Shown here in pieces: positions 22,901 through 37,900 of a stretch of DNA of 64,000 nucleotides. Source of the DNA: Sipunculus nudus (Eukaryota; Annelida; Sipuncula; Golfingiida; Sipunculidae); NCBI GenBank assembly GCA_026874595.1, contig CM049319.1, positions 1,619,501 to 1,683,500 on the forward strand. The letters are read 5' to 3'. Made by a program: the position numbers and the translations under genes. The stretch's first letter is position 1; each line of letters opens with the position of its first letter. The notes beneath the pieces are model-generated. The model did not search any database. It was not told the DNA's origin and saw only the letters and a program-made list of their open reading frames with translations.

Positions 22901-25900
22901 ATTACACCCACCATTGTCACAATGAATAAAACATACTTGGATATGTTTTTTTCTTTTTCTTATTTAGACTTTATTCCAAATAAAATAATGCAAACAAATG
23001 AAAAAAATTAAAACTGCCTGTCAAATTTCTTTGTTGCCTGTCAAGATCAAATTTAACAGGCACCAGTAGCTTGTTATTTCCAAAAATGAAATTCGAGGCC
23101 TGATTTGGCCCCACTGTATGTCTTCTATATGAAAGAATACCTCCAATTACATATTCATTTGGGTCCTACTGGATGTCTTCTATGTGAAAGAGTGCCTCCA
23201 ATTAAATATTCATATGGGCACAACTGGGTATCTTCTAGCTTGGCACATATACACTTCAAATATTTCCAGTGGGGGTCATGAAAAGTAATACAGGTAAAAT
23301 ACGGCAAGATACATACATACAAGTATGCATTTTTTTCATGGCTTAAAAATTACTGCCAGGCAGGCATTGACACTTTCCATTCATTAGCTGGGCGACAGGA
23401 AAAGTAGAGGGTTTGAGCTAAATTTGGGAGCGTATTCTGTTAGGGACTTTAATGGAAGAACTGTGTGTGCATCATGACTAAACATTCTGAGCAAAAACCA
23501 GGGTGCTTTTTCCAGTGAGGCAGCGTAATCTGTTGAGAACTTTACAGTAGTTGCACCAAAGTGAAATTAAGGGATCTATGAATGTGACAAGCAGGAGAAA
23601 AACAATTGTGGTTTAACATATTGATAATGTTGGCAAATGTTCGATCTGCAAGAAATAAAGGTTTGGATATATGCGAGTATATTTTGTCTCATGACCTGGA
23701 TTTAATGGTAATGACCGAGACTTGGTTTAAATCGTATGATGAAGCAAAGCGAAATAAATGTGAACCGGATGGCTATACCTTGCATGATTTTCCAAGGAGA
23801 GACCATGTAAATGGAGGTGGGACTGGTATTATCACGAGAAATAATGTTCAAGTCAAATTACTAAAAGCAGAAGATGGGGAAATCATATGAATATTCTGAG
23901 TGGTCGCTGACGTATGACAAGCATGTCATTCACTTGGTTGTTCTCTATCGGCCTTGTTACTCGAAGAAGCATACAGTCACAGTGGGTGAATTTCTGGGTG
24001 ATTTTTCAGAACACTTACAAGATTTACTGATAATTAGTGATCGGCTCTTAATTTTGGGAGATTTTAACATACATATAAACAATCCTTTTGATATTGATGG
24101 GCAACACCTCCTAGATATGTTAGATAGCATGAGTTTGTCGCAACATATAAATTTTCCTACGCATATACATGGTCATTCTTTGGACTTATTAGTCACGCGA
24201 AATTTCGACACCTCTGCTGCGAGTAATGTTCAATCGGACTATTTGATTAGTGATCATTTAACTATTTTGTTCAATTTAGAGATGCCAAAACCACTAAAAG
24301 AGATGAAAACCATCAACTTTAGACCTTTAAAAAATTTAGACATCGCAAATCTTGGTGAAGAGTTATCCAGTGGGTTTGAAGAGGCGATTTCTTGGATATA
24401 CATGATGCAAATTTATTGGCTATTTTGTACAATGATATTATAGTGAATGTTTTGGATAAAGTTGCGCCTGCAAAAACAAAAGTTATTAGGACGCAACATT
24501 CTAGATGTACATGAATTCTCAGAGTGTCCATCCAGCAAAGCGATGCTACCAGAGTTTCAGCTAAGTACACATGAGGAAGTTCGAACATTAATTGCACAGT
24601 TGCCAGATAAACAGTGTTTCTCCGATCCAATACCTACTTCCATTGTAAAAAAGTGCTCAGATGTTTTTACAGGGATTATATCACATCTGATAAACACTTT
24701 GTTAAGCTCTGGTGTGTTCCCCGAGGTATGGAAGCAACCTATTGTGACGCCTTTGCCTAAAAAGCAAGGCATTTGTGAACTCTCAAATTTTCGACCAGTT
24801 AGCGGACTGCAGTTGTGCAGTAAACTAACAGAGAAAGTGTCAGTGTTAAGACTAAATGACCACATGTCACATTACTGTCCATTACCTGACCACCAGTCAG
24901 CATACCGTACCGCACACAGCACCGAAACGGCGCTTGTTAAAATTTGTTCTGATATATTCGACAGCATGGATCGGCAGGAGCTGGTTCTCCTCGTGCTGCT
25001 CGATCTTTCGGCAGCATTCGATACTATTGATGCTCGATTATTGGAAACTTTGCAAAAGGACTTGGGCCTTTGTGGCACAGTAATAAATTGGTTTAAATCA
25101 TATGTTTGATCGGACCCAAAGAATTAAAGTAAATGGAACTCTGTCTTATATATTTGAACTTAAGTATGGGGTTTCCCAGGGATCCTGCTGTGGGCCTGTA
25201 TTGTTTTCTGTGTACTGTCGGCAGTTAATGGGAAATAGTCAAAGGCCATCTTCCTCAGGTACATGGATATGCTGATGATCATCAGCTGTACCTGAGTTTC
25301 CGTCCTGGAAAAGAAGAAATCGCTGTACTGGCTATGGAAAACTGTGTCAGAGATGTACGTCACTGGATGCTACAGAATAAACTGAAAATTAACGACGGAA
25401 AAACTGATGTTTTAGTGTTAGGCACCAGACAGCAATTGGCTAAAGTTAATTTAGATTCTATTAGGATTGGAGAGGATATAGTCAAATGTTCAGTGATGGC
25501 ACGAAATTTAGGTTTTTGGCTGGATTTAAATATGGGTATGAACGGACAGATTAATGCCACATGTAGCAATGCTTTTCATAGTCTTTATAATATCAAGCAG
25601 ATCAGGAAGTATATAACAGATGATTCGGCGAAGACATTGATACATGCGGTTGTGACTAGTCAGTTGGATTATTGAAATGCTTTGTACATTAATTTACCTA
25701 AATGTAAATTAAAGAAATTGCAACGAGTCCAAAACACTGCAGCTCGGTTGATTTGTAAAGTATCTAAATTTGATCACATTTCACCGGTGCTTAAGATGCT
25801 GCACTGGTTACCAGTCAAATACAGATGTGAATACAAAATATTAATTCTTACATTCAAAGCTTTGCATGGTTTAGCCCCGATTTACATCAGTGAGATGCTT

Positions 25901-28900
25901 ATACTGTGTGATCATGCTTGATACTATTTACGTTCAAACAATGCCATCACTTTGAGAGTACCACGAACAAAAACGAAAACAGTTGGTTGTAGTTCACTTC
26001 GATACGCAGCTCCTATATTGTGGAACAACCTACCAGTGCATCTGAGACTCGTGGATAATTATGAACGTTTTAAGTCCGATCTGAAGACATTCTATTTTAA
26101 AACTGTTTCTGAATTTAGATATATATAAATGCTATGCTATGTTTTACTGGTCATATATCATGTGCATATGTTTTAATATCATAGTCTGTTGTATAACTAG
26201 TGCAGTAGAGATCTGTTTATGATGATTAGCGCTATATAAAAAATAAACTATCTATCTAACTATCTAATGTATTTTTATATGAAGTCTTGTTTTTTGTGAT
26301 TTTTTTCCCTGGTTTTTTATGATTTGTATAACAATGGATGATTTTCTTCTCACTGTATGTAAAATGAGCCTCTTTATCCCCATGTTGGTGTTCTGATGTG
26401 ATGTCCCTAAATGATTTCACATAAAAGAGTTGGATGATATGCCTTTAGATGATATATATAGCAGTAATTCATTTGATATAGATGATATTCAATATATATT
26501 TTGGTATTATAATATTAGTTTAAACTGTTTACATGTTATTGTATCCCCAGACAAAGTCGGGGGATACTATGTTTTCATGAAGGTCCGGCCGCCGCAGCTG
26601 CATATTAAATTTGTTGGCGCGATAACTCAAAAAATATTTCACGGATCTTTACCAATCTTGGTATATGTAAAGATATGGGTGAGAGGACGACGCCTAATTA
26701 AAATGAGGTCATGACCTTTTCTAGGAGAGTGTCCTTGACCTTGAATAGATCTAATTTTGGAGAACATCACACAAATTCTTAAATATCTCAAGAAATCTTG
26801 CATGGATTGATCCCAAAATCAAGTTTATCGAAGATCATGGATAGGGTTGTCATGTTCCAGAAACTGTTGGCGCCACCTATTATTATTAACTTGTTTTCGT
26901 GCCTTTTAATACCCCCAAAATTTGCCACTTGACAGTACTGTGAGCATTATAAGTAAAAAATTAATGGACGGATTTCTTTTATATTATGCATTTACATAGA
27001 TATGGGTTATGGGATGATGTTAATTTAAATTGGGGTCATGACCTTTCCTATGAGAGTGGCCTTGACCTTGAATATTCCTATATTTGGTAAAATTCACACA
27101 AAATCTTTAATGTCTAAGTAACGGATACATGGAATGATCCAAAAATCAAATTGACCAAAGATCTTGGATAGCCTTGTCTTTTGCAGAAGACAGGTGGCGC
27201 CACCTCATGTCGTTTTCTTGTTAAAATGATGTTAACGCAATAACTTTGTAAGAATTTGAGGTACAGTCACTTAACCCACAGGTTTGATGCATCTTATCAA
27301 TGACTAGGTCAAGTTCGAACATGGTTGACTTTGATGCATTTTTTCAAGGTCACAGCAGCGATTATGCTAAGATGTTATTAGGACAATAACTCAAAAAGAA
27401 TTTGTGGTACAGTCACCAAACCTACAGTTAAGATGCATCTTATCAAGGGCTAGGCCACGTTCGAATATGGATGACCTTGATGCAATTTTTCAAGGTCACT
27501 GATGCGAAAACGCTGACAAACCCACAAGTTTGATGCATCTTATCACCGGTAGGTCAAATTTGAACATGGATGGCCTTGATACATTTTTTCAAGGTCACAG
27601 CAGCGATAATGTTAAAATGAAATTACAACAATAACTAAAAAAAAAAAATGTTTGTACAGTCACCAAACTTACAGGTTAGATGCATCTTATCAAGGGCTGG
27701 GGGAAGCGGGGGGGGGGGGGGGGGGGTTTAATTGTCTGAGGATACTATGGCACCTGTGGGTCCAAGAAATATCTAGTTTTTAAATGAAATTTGTATGCAG
27801 TCCTTAGTATGCAAACTGTTTTGTGGCACTTTATATCAATGTGGGAAAAGGAAACTACATTATAATACTAAATTCTATTATTATCAATCCTCTGTATTTC
27901 AGGTGTTTGTGTGCATAGTGTAGCATTCACACAGAGTTAACAGAGGGAATTTTGCTGTGAAGATATTTGGTCTTTGTCAGGGATGGAGCTAAGAAGCCTT
28001 CAGCCCCACAATCCTATGCCTTAACCAATAACTTGTATGATTAATTTTTTATTTCTCTTTATTTGCAGAAGGGAGACTTCCTGATAGAGAAAGCAGAGAT
28101 AGAAAAACGATCAGATGATGAACCATTCCCCATTTGGCGCATTGACTCTGCCAACCTGATCCAGAAGTTTGACCCATTTATTAAAGAGGGGAAGACTCTG
28201 CACAAAGCATCGGCCATGGTACGTCCTGATAGGATTGTGAATTGATATATGAAAAAAAGATATTATAATGTAGTATTTTGTAGTTTGTTGGTATTTATAA
28301 AGCTTCTTTAATGAGTTGCTGGACCGACTTAACAAAGTTTTGTTAGATCTAGCACTGCTATCAGATCATTACAGTTGTAATCCTAGCTAATATTCTGTTC
28401 TCCTTTAGTTGTAAAGTGTTAAAAAAATTTGCTCAATCAGACCGGAACGGAATTGTTTTTTGTATGATATAAGTTAAAGTGGCAGGATGCACAGAGAACA
28501 ACTGACAGCTGTGCCACCAGTGAGTGTCACCTGTACCATTGTTAAGGCAGGGCCTGTAGGGAGAGCCCACGGGAGCTGGAGCTAGACGTAGCCATGATCA
28601 CATAAGTAATCATCTGACCATGACGCTGTCAACAGTAGGCTAATTAAAGCTAAGGAAGTAATCACATTCACACCAGTATTCCTCACTTTGGTCAAGTTTC
28701 TTTGTAAGTGATTAGTGTTTCATGGGTCATTTCCCCATGAAAAAATATACCATGGCCCTAAGGGTGCCTAGATGCTACCACATATAGCGCCATCTACCAA
28801 CTAACAATGGTATTAAATGATGTCAATAAGAGATGTGGTCATGCATATTCTAGTTGGCATATCATTAGTTCTCTGGGGTTGCAAGCAATATAAGAGGTAT

Positions 28901-31900
28901 ATATGAAGTATTTTGAAATTAAAGCAATAAATAAGATCAAACTTTATGTTATCTAATTGAAAATTAAACCAGTACTGTTCATTTACTTAAAATTCCTTTA
29001 TTATTGCTCTACACTGGCTGATATTTTTGCGGTCTTCGGCCTTCCAAACGATGTTTCAGTGCAGCAGAAAAGAGTTGAGGAAATTATAACTCCATGTTTA
29101 ATACCATCTAGGTTTTAAGTTTAGATTTTATGATGAAAAAATGATGAAGGGAAGACTATAGTCTCTTGATAAAGATATTAAAGTGCAATATGGGTTAAAT
29201 AGGTTATCATAACCCCATATAGTCTCTTGTGAATATTAGATTTATATAATGCCTTGTTAATATGTTGCTGATGTTTTATCTTTGTCTTCTCTTTTGTCAG
29301 TATTCCAACTGGGCATTAAAGTTTAAGAACAAGTACATAACAACGAAGATCCACATCGTGGACTGTACGCGCAAGAAGGAGGTGGTGGAGCTCAGGTCCA
29401 GCTTACGTCCAGTCGGGAAGATCGATGAGGAGTAAGTGAAAATTATCATCATCCACAGGAGTTAGTCAGCATCAGTATCTACTATGTCATCTATTCAGTA
29501 TCAGCTTCTACAGTATTATTTAGTTGATATCAGTATCTATTTCAGTTACACAATTTTCTTAAATATCTTGATAAACTCTCTCTATATCTGATTTGCAGTG
29601 TTATCTAATAAATCTGTGCTTAAAATCCTGATAGTATTTTTGTCAAGCCATTTGTTTTCATGTTGATTCTTGCCTGAGCCAACAATATTCATATTTATTC
29701 TTGATAAAGGTATCAGTAACAATATAGGTAAAGCTGCATGGATGGATATATCAGTGTATTGCATTAATTTACATAATTTGGTCATGTGTTATTCATAACC
29801 GTTTGTTTTTGTAGATTGGAAGCCAAGCCAGTCATGCAGTCATTTAACATTTTGATACAAGCAATGCTGAGCCAGGCGCTGGACAGCAGGTTCCTGAAAA
29901 CAGCACGCGAGGCAGAAGGTAAGAATCATGCATTAGCCCACTCCTTCCTTAGGTCGTGAAGGAGTTATGCTGCTGAGGTGGTGCTATCAGATGGGCAGGT
30001 TGCACAGATTGCTGGTCTATCGGTCAGTTTCAAATATAATTATTAGCATATCAGAGTGATAAGCTTTCTGGCATTAGATTTGTCACAAGTTTAATGTGGG
30101 AAGTTTGGAGGTTTATCTCACCATGGCTCAGGAGATGACAGACTGTGTGATAGGCATGAATGTTTATACTGGGAGGAACCAGTGACTTACATGTATGTTT
30201 GAATCTGAGTACAAGATGGTAGAGGACCAGGCTGTCAGTTCTCTGAGAGGACTTCTGTATATTATAAAGTGGTGGTTACCTTCACTAAAGGTTCTTCAAA
30301 GGTATTACCACCTGTCATTATCCACCTTAACTGAAAAAATTAAACTAAATGCCTTAGAACTTGCTTGTAGGAAATTTATTTTCTTGTACATTATTCTCTG
30401 CAAAACAAATGCATCAGAACTGGTTATATACGTTCAGTTTGGTCATGTTAATCAAATCAATTATCATTAAAATTCCAAATATAGAGTCTGTGCATAGTGA
30501 GGCTTATTGAAGTATGTTTTGTATTTACAGAGCAGTATCTGTTGTTTTGTATTTACAGAGCAGTATCTGTTGTTTTGTATTCACAGAGCAGTATCTGTTG
30601 TTTTGTATTCACAGAGCAGTATCTGTTGTTTTGTATTTACAGAGCAGTATCTGTTGTTTTGTATTTACAGAGCAGTATCTGTTGTTTTGTATTTACAGAG
30701 CAGTATCTGTTGTTTTGTATTCACAGAGCAGTATCTGTTGTTTTGTATTCACAGAGCAGTATCTGTTGGATCCATTGAAGGAGTTTGAAAAAATAATAGA
30801 GGAAGGAAAAGAGAAAGCCATAGCCAACATCCAACTGGTTGCAGATTTCAAGGTAAGATTTATGTAGGGGTGGAGTGTGGTGCATTTATTAAGCCATGAT
30901 TATACAATTCCCCTGGCAATAAACATGCACCTTAGACCACACTTGTAATCATAATTTGATGCCTTGATGGACTGATTCTCTTCCCACAAACCTGTCCACA
31001 AGTCACAAAAATCTTATGATAACATGGTGGGTGCTGTTAGATATTAAACAGGGCCCAGTTTATTATACGCCTGTCTTATAGACCAGTCACATTTTGGTAT
31101 GGGCAGCAGCTGTCCATCCAATATCTGTTTGTTAACCTTTTGTGTAGCTACAATGATTCACCATGAATATGATGGATTTTTATGAAACTTACTAAGATAT
31201 TTACCAAAAAAAAATCTTGCCAGAGTTTATTCTTGAGAAAAACACACAGAGGTCATCAGACTTCTTTACAGTCTTGATGTGATAACGTGCAAGGAGTTAG
31301 ATTTGGAGAAAAAAAACTTACTAAGAGTATTTATTAATCAGGTATCTCATCAGACTTCAATTCTTGACAAACTCATCAAATGAGGTCAGAGGTCACAGTA
31401 TTAACAGTTATGATGGGTGCATTGTTACCGTCCTCTTGTTTTATTTTTTCATAAAATATTTAAATGGCAAGTGATTTGTTTCTAGCTAAAGATTCCACTG
31501 TCGCTTTTACATTTGTTACTTAAGCTCTGTATATTATGAGTTGGTCAGACTGCCCTGATGTTTGTGTAAACTTCACCCAGATGTTGTGTGGCAGACTTTC
31601 AATGTGAAGGTGCTTAATCAAATTTGAATTTGTTAAATCTTTAATTTGGTCTCATAGTTATGTAACCACTGTAATTTCTATATTATCACCAGCTCTGTGA
31701 GGTAGAGGCATTAACTTTTGCCATACATATAAGCTCTTCCTATGGCACAACATCTGTCCATCTTCTGCTGTTTGTCTTTTAGCAGCTTTTCTGAGCTATG
31801 GGTAGAAAGATCCGCATAAAATTTTCTACATGTATGTATGTTATGCAAACTCTGAAATCCAGAAGACTAGGTCATTAAATAAAGAAGTCACTGTCCTGCA

Positions 31901-34900
31901 GCAAAGAAATATTTGTTGACAGCTCAGTGCCCTGTTCATTAAAAAAATTTGTCACTAAAAATCTGGATTGTGATATAACAAGTTGCTTCAAAAACTATTA
32001 CCAGTTATTACCATTAGGCAATAGGATTTTTTGTGTGAAATTATCAAATATTTGCATATTTGGTTGTGCAGTTTTTTAAGGTGTGTATGTTTTATTTTTT
32101 AGATATAATAATATTTAGATGTTTTAATGATGGGATGTTTTAATGTTGGTATGTTTAATATATATCTGTTTTAATGGTTATAGATGTTTTAATATTTGTA
32201 TGTTTAAATAATGGTATGTTTTAATGTTTAGATGTTTTAATGTTGGTATGTTTAAATGTTGGTATGTTTTAATGTTTAGATGTTTTAATGTAAGTATGTT
32301 TTCCTGTTTACAGAAGAAGCTTGAGATGTACCCACACCTAACAGAATACGCACGCACACACACCACCATCATGTGTCGGGTGAGTTACTTTCACAGAGAG
32401 ATCGCTTATCTCTACAATATCAGTATATGGATTGAAATAAATTATCTCAAAAGAACATGAGTAAGAGTATTTAGAACTTATAATTTTCCATTTAATGTTA
32501 AATTAAACATTAAATGTTGCTTGTACAAGATAATATAGTGTATATAATTAAAAAACAAGTCTGTCCCTGCATATATTTTTTAGCTTTTTTATTTTGGACC
32601 TTTAGTCAAGAGATAAAGGGATTGACCATGATAGTCATACAACAACAACACATGCTATAAACAGTAGATACAAATTAATCATCTTGTACAAAGTATAACA
32701 GAACATTCACTCAGACACATGAATTTTGCATTTTGTGCATCTCATTACCTATGTTATACATGTTTTTCAGGTAACTATGAACCCAGTAGATTCAATTGAA
32801 AAGTTGATCAAGCTACATGGAAAGTCCTACGATCCATCCTCATTTCAGGAAACTGATGAAAACAAGCACATAGGGCTGGTAAGAAAATGAACGTTGTTGT
32901 TCCCTGATTGATATTAATTGACAAATTATTTTGAAGAAAATTTGTGATAGTCCAGGAGAACTGTTTGGGATAAGTTTCTCATTTTAAATTCAATACTTCA
33001 AACCTGTTTTAAACAGATATAATTAGAAAAAAAACTTAAGTATCTATTGATTTGATTAACTTAAATCTGGACTTATGATTTAAGGAGTAATATTAATTTG
33101 ATCTTGATCTCGGCAAAAATTTGTAAGTTCATTTCATAAGCAGTTACTGAATACTTAAGTGGTACTTACATTGTCAGAAAGTTTCAAATAATATCTGAAT
33201 TCAAAAATAATATTACTCATTGGTCTAGTTCGGTTGTTTAACACTTATCCACCAGAGGACAGCTTTGTCATAACAATGTTTATTTTAGATGTATTCATAC
33301 TAGTACATTCCTTTCTTTTGCTTTTTCTTTCTTTAGGAGTTCTTGGTCAGCAGGAAGGCAGCTCACTGCTCGAAAACCTACCATAACCTCCATCACTTCT
33401 TCTATCACTCATTCCTCAAAAGTAAAGATAAGGTAAGAAACATGTTAGATGGTGTTCAGACAGAGGCAGTGTAAATTGTGTACATCATCCCTTATCCATA
33501 ATGTTTCCCCTTTTGAAAAAGGTTGTTATATATAGGTAACATTGTCAGTGAAAACCCAAAGAAATGAATCTGCCTGTCATAAGAAGCTGAAGAGAACTAC
33601 AGTGAAACCTCATTGTGTTTAAGTCAAAGGGACCCTCAGAAAATTTCGACAAATCCAAGGTTCAACACAAGCGGGTTTTATTTGGTTATAATATAACTAG
33701 AGTTATCCGGAATATCAAGTCTGTACGTCAACATAAGCGGGGTATTCGACTTAAGCGAGTTGGACACAACGAGGTTCCACTGTATATTGTGGTATAATAT
33801 TTAATGGATAGTTCTTCTGTATTTGGATTTCAAGTGTTGTTATGCTATGCACAGGGTCAGGAATAATCCAATATTTTTACTTGTCAAGTGCAAATCTTTA
33901 TTGTTCTATCTCCATACTATCTGTCACAGCCAGATCACCTATTAATACAGCACTTTTACCTGTTGTTTATGTTCAAGTATATTGTCAATGTAGTACTATT
34001 TAAAATCACAAGGTGATAGCACAAGTAGAACCAGTAAGGTTGTGTACATTTCCCACAGATATCTGGTATTAATTGAGTCATTTTGTGCTTGCAGATGCAA
34101 ATATTGCAGAGAAAGGACCCAGACATTCAAGGAACAGAACTGGTGGAAATGGCGCTCAAAGATCGACTCTGGGTTCAAGAGGTTAGTAAGGTTCATGTGT
34201 AGAAAAGGATGCGAAGGCTTATTATTGGGGGAAGGGGGGGGGGGGGGGGGGGGGCATTCAACAAAACAACAATATGTAAGCATTTAATTTGATTTCATAC
34301 AGTGATACATTTCCTACTAGTCCTTAACTAAATTTATTAATAGGGCCATAACTACTGCACGCAGCAGACTTGGCTTTCAGTGATCTGCCTCAGTTCAGAC
34401 TATGTGTTGCCAGTTGCCTTCCTCTCGTCTTCAGCACATCTTCATCAAGTTTTCCTCAGTTATCCAACTTTCTTTTACCCCTTTGGGTTCCAGTCTAACG
34501 TCTGCCTGGTGATGTTACTTGGCAGTCAGTGGAGCGTGTGGCCAATCCAACCCCATTTTGATGTTTGGTTGGCTTTCTCCCACAGTTGTAATTGTATCCG
34601 CCAAAACGAAATTTTGCGTATACTCTGTTTTTGACCGGGTTCCGCCGCCGTCGCGTTCGTTTCCGGAGAACTCCTCTGAGACTACTGGACGGATTTTTCC
34701 GAAACTTACACAAATTATCGGGTCACATGTGAACTGTTGCCTAACCAAGTGACCTTGACCTCTGACCTTTCCTCTCTGCCCAGCGTCCGTTTGTGCGTCT
34801 GTTCCACACATAAACCCACATATCTCGAGAACCGTTTGACCGATCAGGAAAATTTTTTTACACAAATGTAGCCCGGGGATAGCTTTATAACATACACAAA

Positions 34901-37900
34901 AAAAGGTGGCGCCACCTGCAACCATGATTGCACAGTGTCCATCTGTTCATCTGCCTTGGGTTAAAATCACTCATATCTCTGCAGTGGTTTGACCAAATTA
35001 CCTGAAATTCGGCATGCATATACATCCCGCATAGCTTTCTTGATTTTATGACAGGTGGCGCCTACTACATTCACGTTCACGCTGCAGGCATTAATGCTTA
35101 TATCACTGGACTTGTTTGACCAATCAGGAAAAAAAATTTACACAAATTTAGCCCTACGATATCTTTATAACATACACAAAAAATGGTGGCGCCACCTTCA
35201 GCCATTTTTGCACAGCGTCCATCTGTTTGTCTGCTGTGGGATAAAATCACTCATATCTCTGCAGTGGTTTGACTTTTCCACATGAAATTTTACATGTGTA
35301 TACATCTTGGATACTTTGTCGTTCAAATAACAGGTGGCGCCACCTACAATCATGTTTATGTGGCAGAGATCCATTTTAATATGTAACATATGTAACTCTA
35401 TTTCCCCTTGCCACTCAATCCATGCCTCACTTCACCCGTCCTTCTCTGATTTTATCGGATACACGTAGTCGCTTGTCGACTACCCATATTCTAGTTTAGA
35501 GATATTGTCCTGCCATTAGATCTTGAGAATGAAGCGTAGACATCTGTTGGTAAAAATATGCAGACTGTTAGATATGGCCTTGTCCTACTTGTCCTTGTGA
35601 GGCTCACAATGGTACCATTAAATTTGACCATGGACTCTAGTAAGGCTATTAGGCTCAAGTCTCATGATGGTACCATTAACTTTGACCATGGACTCTAGTA
35701 AGGCTATTAGGCTCAAGTCTCACGATGGTACCATTAACTTTGACCATGGACTCTAGTAAGGCTATTAGGCTCAAGTCTTACGATGGTACCATTAACTTTG
35801 ACCATGGACTCTTGTGAGGCTATTAGGCTCAAGTCTTACGATGGTACCATTAACTTTGACCATGGACTCTTGTGAGGCTATTAGGCTCAAGTCTCATGAT
35901 GGTACCATTAACTTTGACCATGGACTCTAGTGAGGCTATTAGGCTCAAGTCTCACCATGGTACCATTAACTTTGACCATGGACTCTAGTGAGGCTATTAG
36001 GCTCAAGTCTTACGATGGTACCATTAACTTTGACCATGGACTCTAGTGAGGCTGTTAGGCTCAAGTCTTACGATGGTACCATTAACTTTGACCATGGACT
36101 CTAGTGAGGCTGTTAGGCTCAAGTCTCACGATGGTACCATTAACTTTGACCATGGACTCAAGTAAGGCTATTAGGCTCAAGTCTTACGATGGTACCATTA
36201 ACTTTGACCATGGACTCTAGTAAGGCTATTAGGCTCAAGTCTTAAGATGGTACCATTAACTTTGACCATGGACTCTAGTGAGGCTATTAGGCTCAAGTCT
36301 TAAGATGGTACCATTAACTTTGACCATGGACTCAAGTGAGGCTATTAGGCTCAAGTCTCATGATGGTACCATTAACTTTGACCATGGACTCTTGTGAGGC
36401 TATTAGGCTCAAGTCTGACGATGGTACCATTAACTTTGACCATGGACTCAAGTGAGGCTATTAGGCTCAAGTCTCACGATGGTACCATTAACTTTGACCA
36501 TGGACTCAAGTGAGGCTATTAGGCTCAAGTCTCATGATGGTACCATTAACTTTGACCATGGACTCTTGTGAGGCTATTAGGCTCAAGTCTCACGATGGTA
36601 CCATTAACTTTGACCATGGACTCTAGTAAGGCTATTAGGCTCAAGTCTCATGATGGTACCATTTACTTTGACCATGGACTCTAGTAAGGCTATTAGGCTC
36701 AAGTCTCATGATGGTACCATTAACTTTGACCATGGACTCTTGTGAGGCTATTAGGCTCAAGTCTTACGATGGTAGCATTAACTTCGACCATGGACTCTTG
36801 TGAGGCTATTAGGCTCAAGTCTTACGATGGTACCATTAACTTTGACCATGGACTCTTGTGAGGCTATTAGGCTCAAGTCTTACGATGGTACCATTAACTT
36901 TGACCATGGACTCTTGTGAGGCTATTAGGCTCAAGTCTCATGATGGTACCATTAACTTTGACCATGGACTCTAGTAAGGCTATTAGGCTCAAGTTTCACG
37001 ATGGTACCATTAACTTTGACCATGGACTCAAGTAAGGCTATTAGGCTCAAGTCTTACGATGGTACCATTAACTTTGACCATGGACTCTAGTGAGGCTATT
37101 AGGCTCAAGTCTCACGATGGTACCAATAACTTTGACCATGGACTCTAGTAAGGCTATTAGGCTCAAGTCTCACGATGGTACCATTAACTTGGACCATGGA
37201 CTCTGGTTTGCACATGCCCTTCTGTCAGCATGTCAAAGAGATTGATACTCGTTTTAATAAACAACATAGTTAATTATTTTTTGGTTAAAAATGTGTATTG
37301 GCTGGATCTGTCCTTGAGCTGGCTTTGTGAGTCAGTATAATAGTTATACTAAAATTCCAAGTTAATTGATTACAGTAAATTTAGTATCGTCATCATGAAA
37401 TTTAGATAATAATATTGTTTTGTAACAGTTTAACCTGTAAAGTAGTTTACTTTTTCATTTTAGTTACTTAGTCATTTTTACTTAGTCATTTTCCTATGAT
37501 TTAATCAGAAAGAAGTGGTTTTTTTTTTTTTAACATCATTCATACTTTGATGGGGTAAAGGTGCGTTTGATATATCAAAGAGGGAACACTATCCAGAATA
37601 TGATTAAATTTACATTTTAAGATGCTGTGCTGCTTTTATTACAGTTTACAAACAGAGAAATATATTATTCTTTATTTGTACCATATTATATAAAGAAAAA
37701 ATTGGTCAAAATTTTGAAGAAAGATACAATTATTGGAATTCAGTCATTAACTCTTTTAATTTAGTTTAGAAATGAATCATTGCATATATAGAACAACTGC
37801 CCTCTTTAATATATGGATTTATGAAGTGCTTCTCTGTCTTTTCAGCAACTGCGGAATTTTGACCGGCTGGTGAAAGATTCCGGTATGGAGTCTGTGACCA

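Noticed and set aside
30497-30867. Three overlapping ~93-117-codon frames
   Set aside because: Produced by the 28-bp acceptor array. Only the last copy plus 30755-30852 is supported as an exon.
35595-37206. CRISPR-like regular array
   Set aside because: Direct tandem repeat with no unique spacers, in an intron of a eukaryotic gene.
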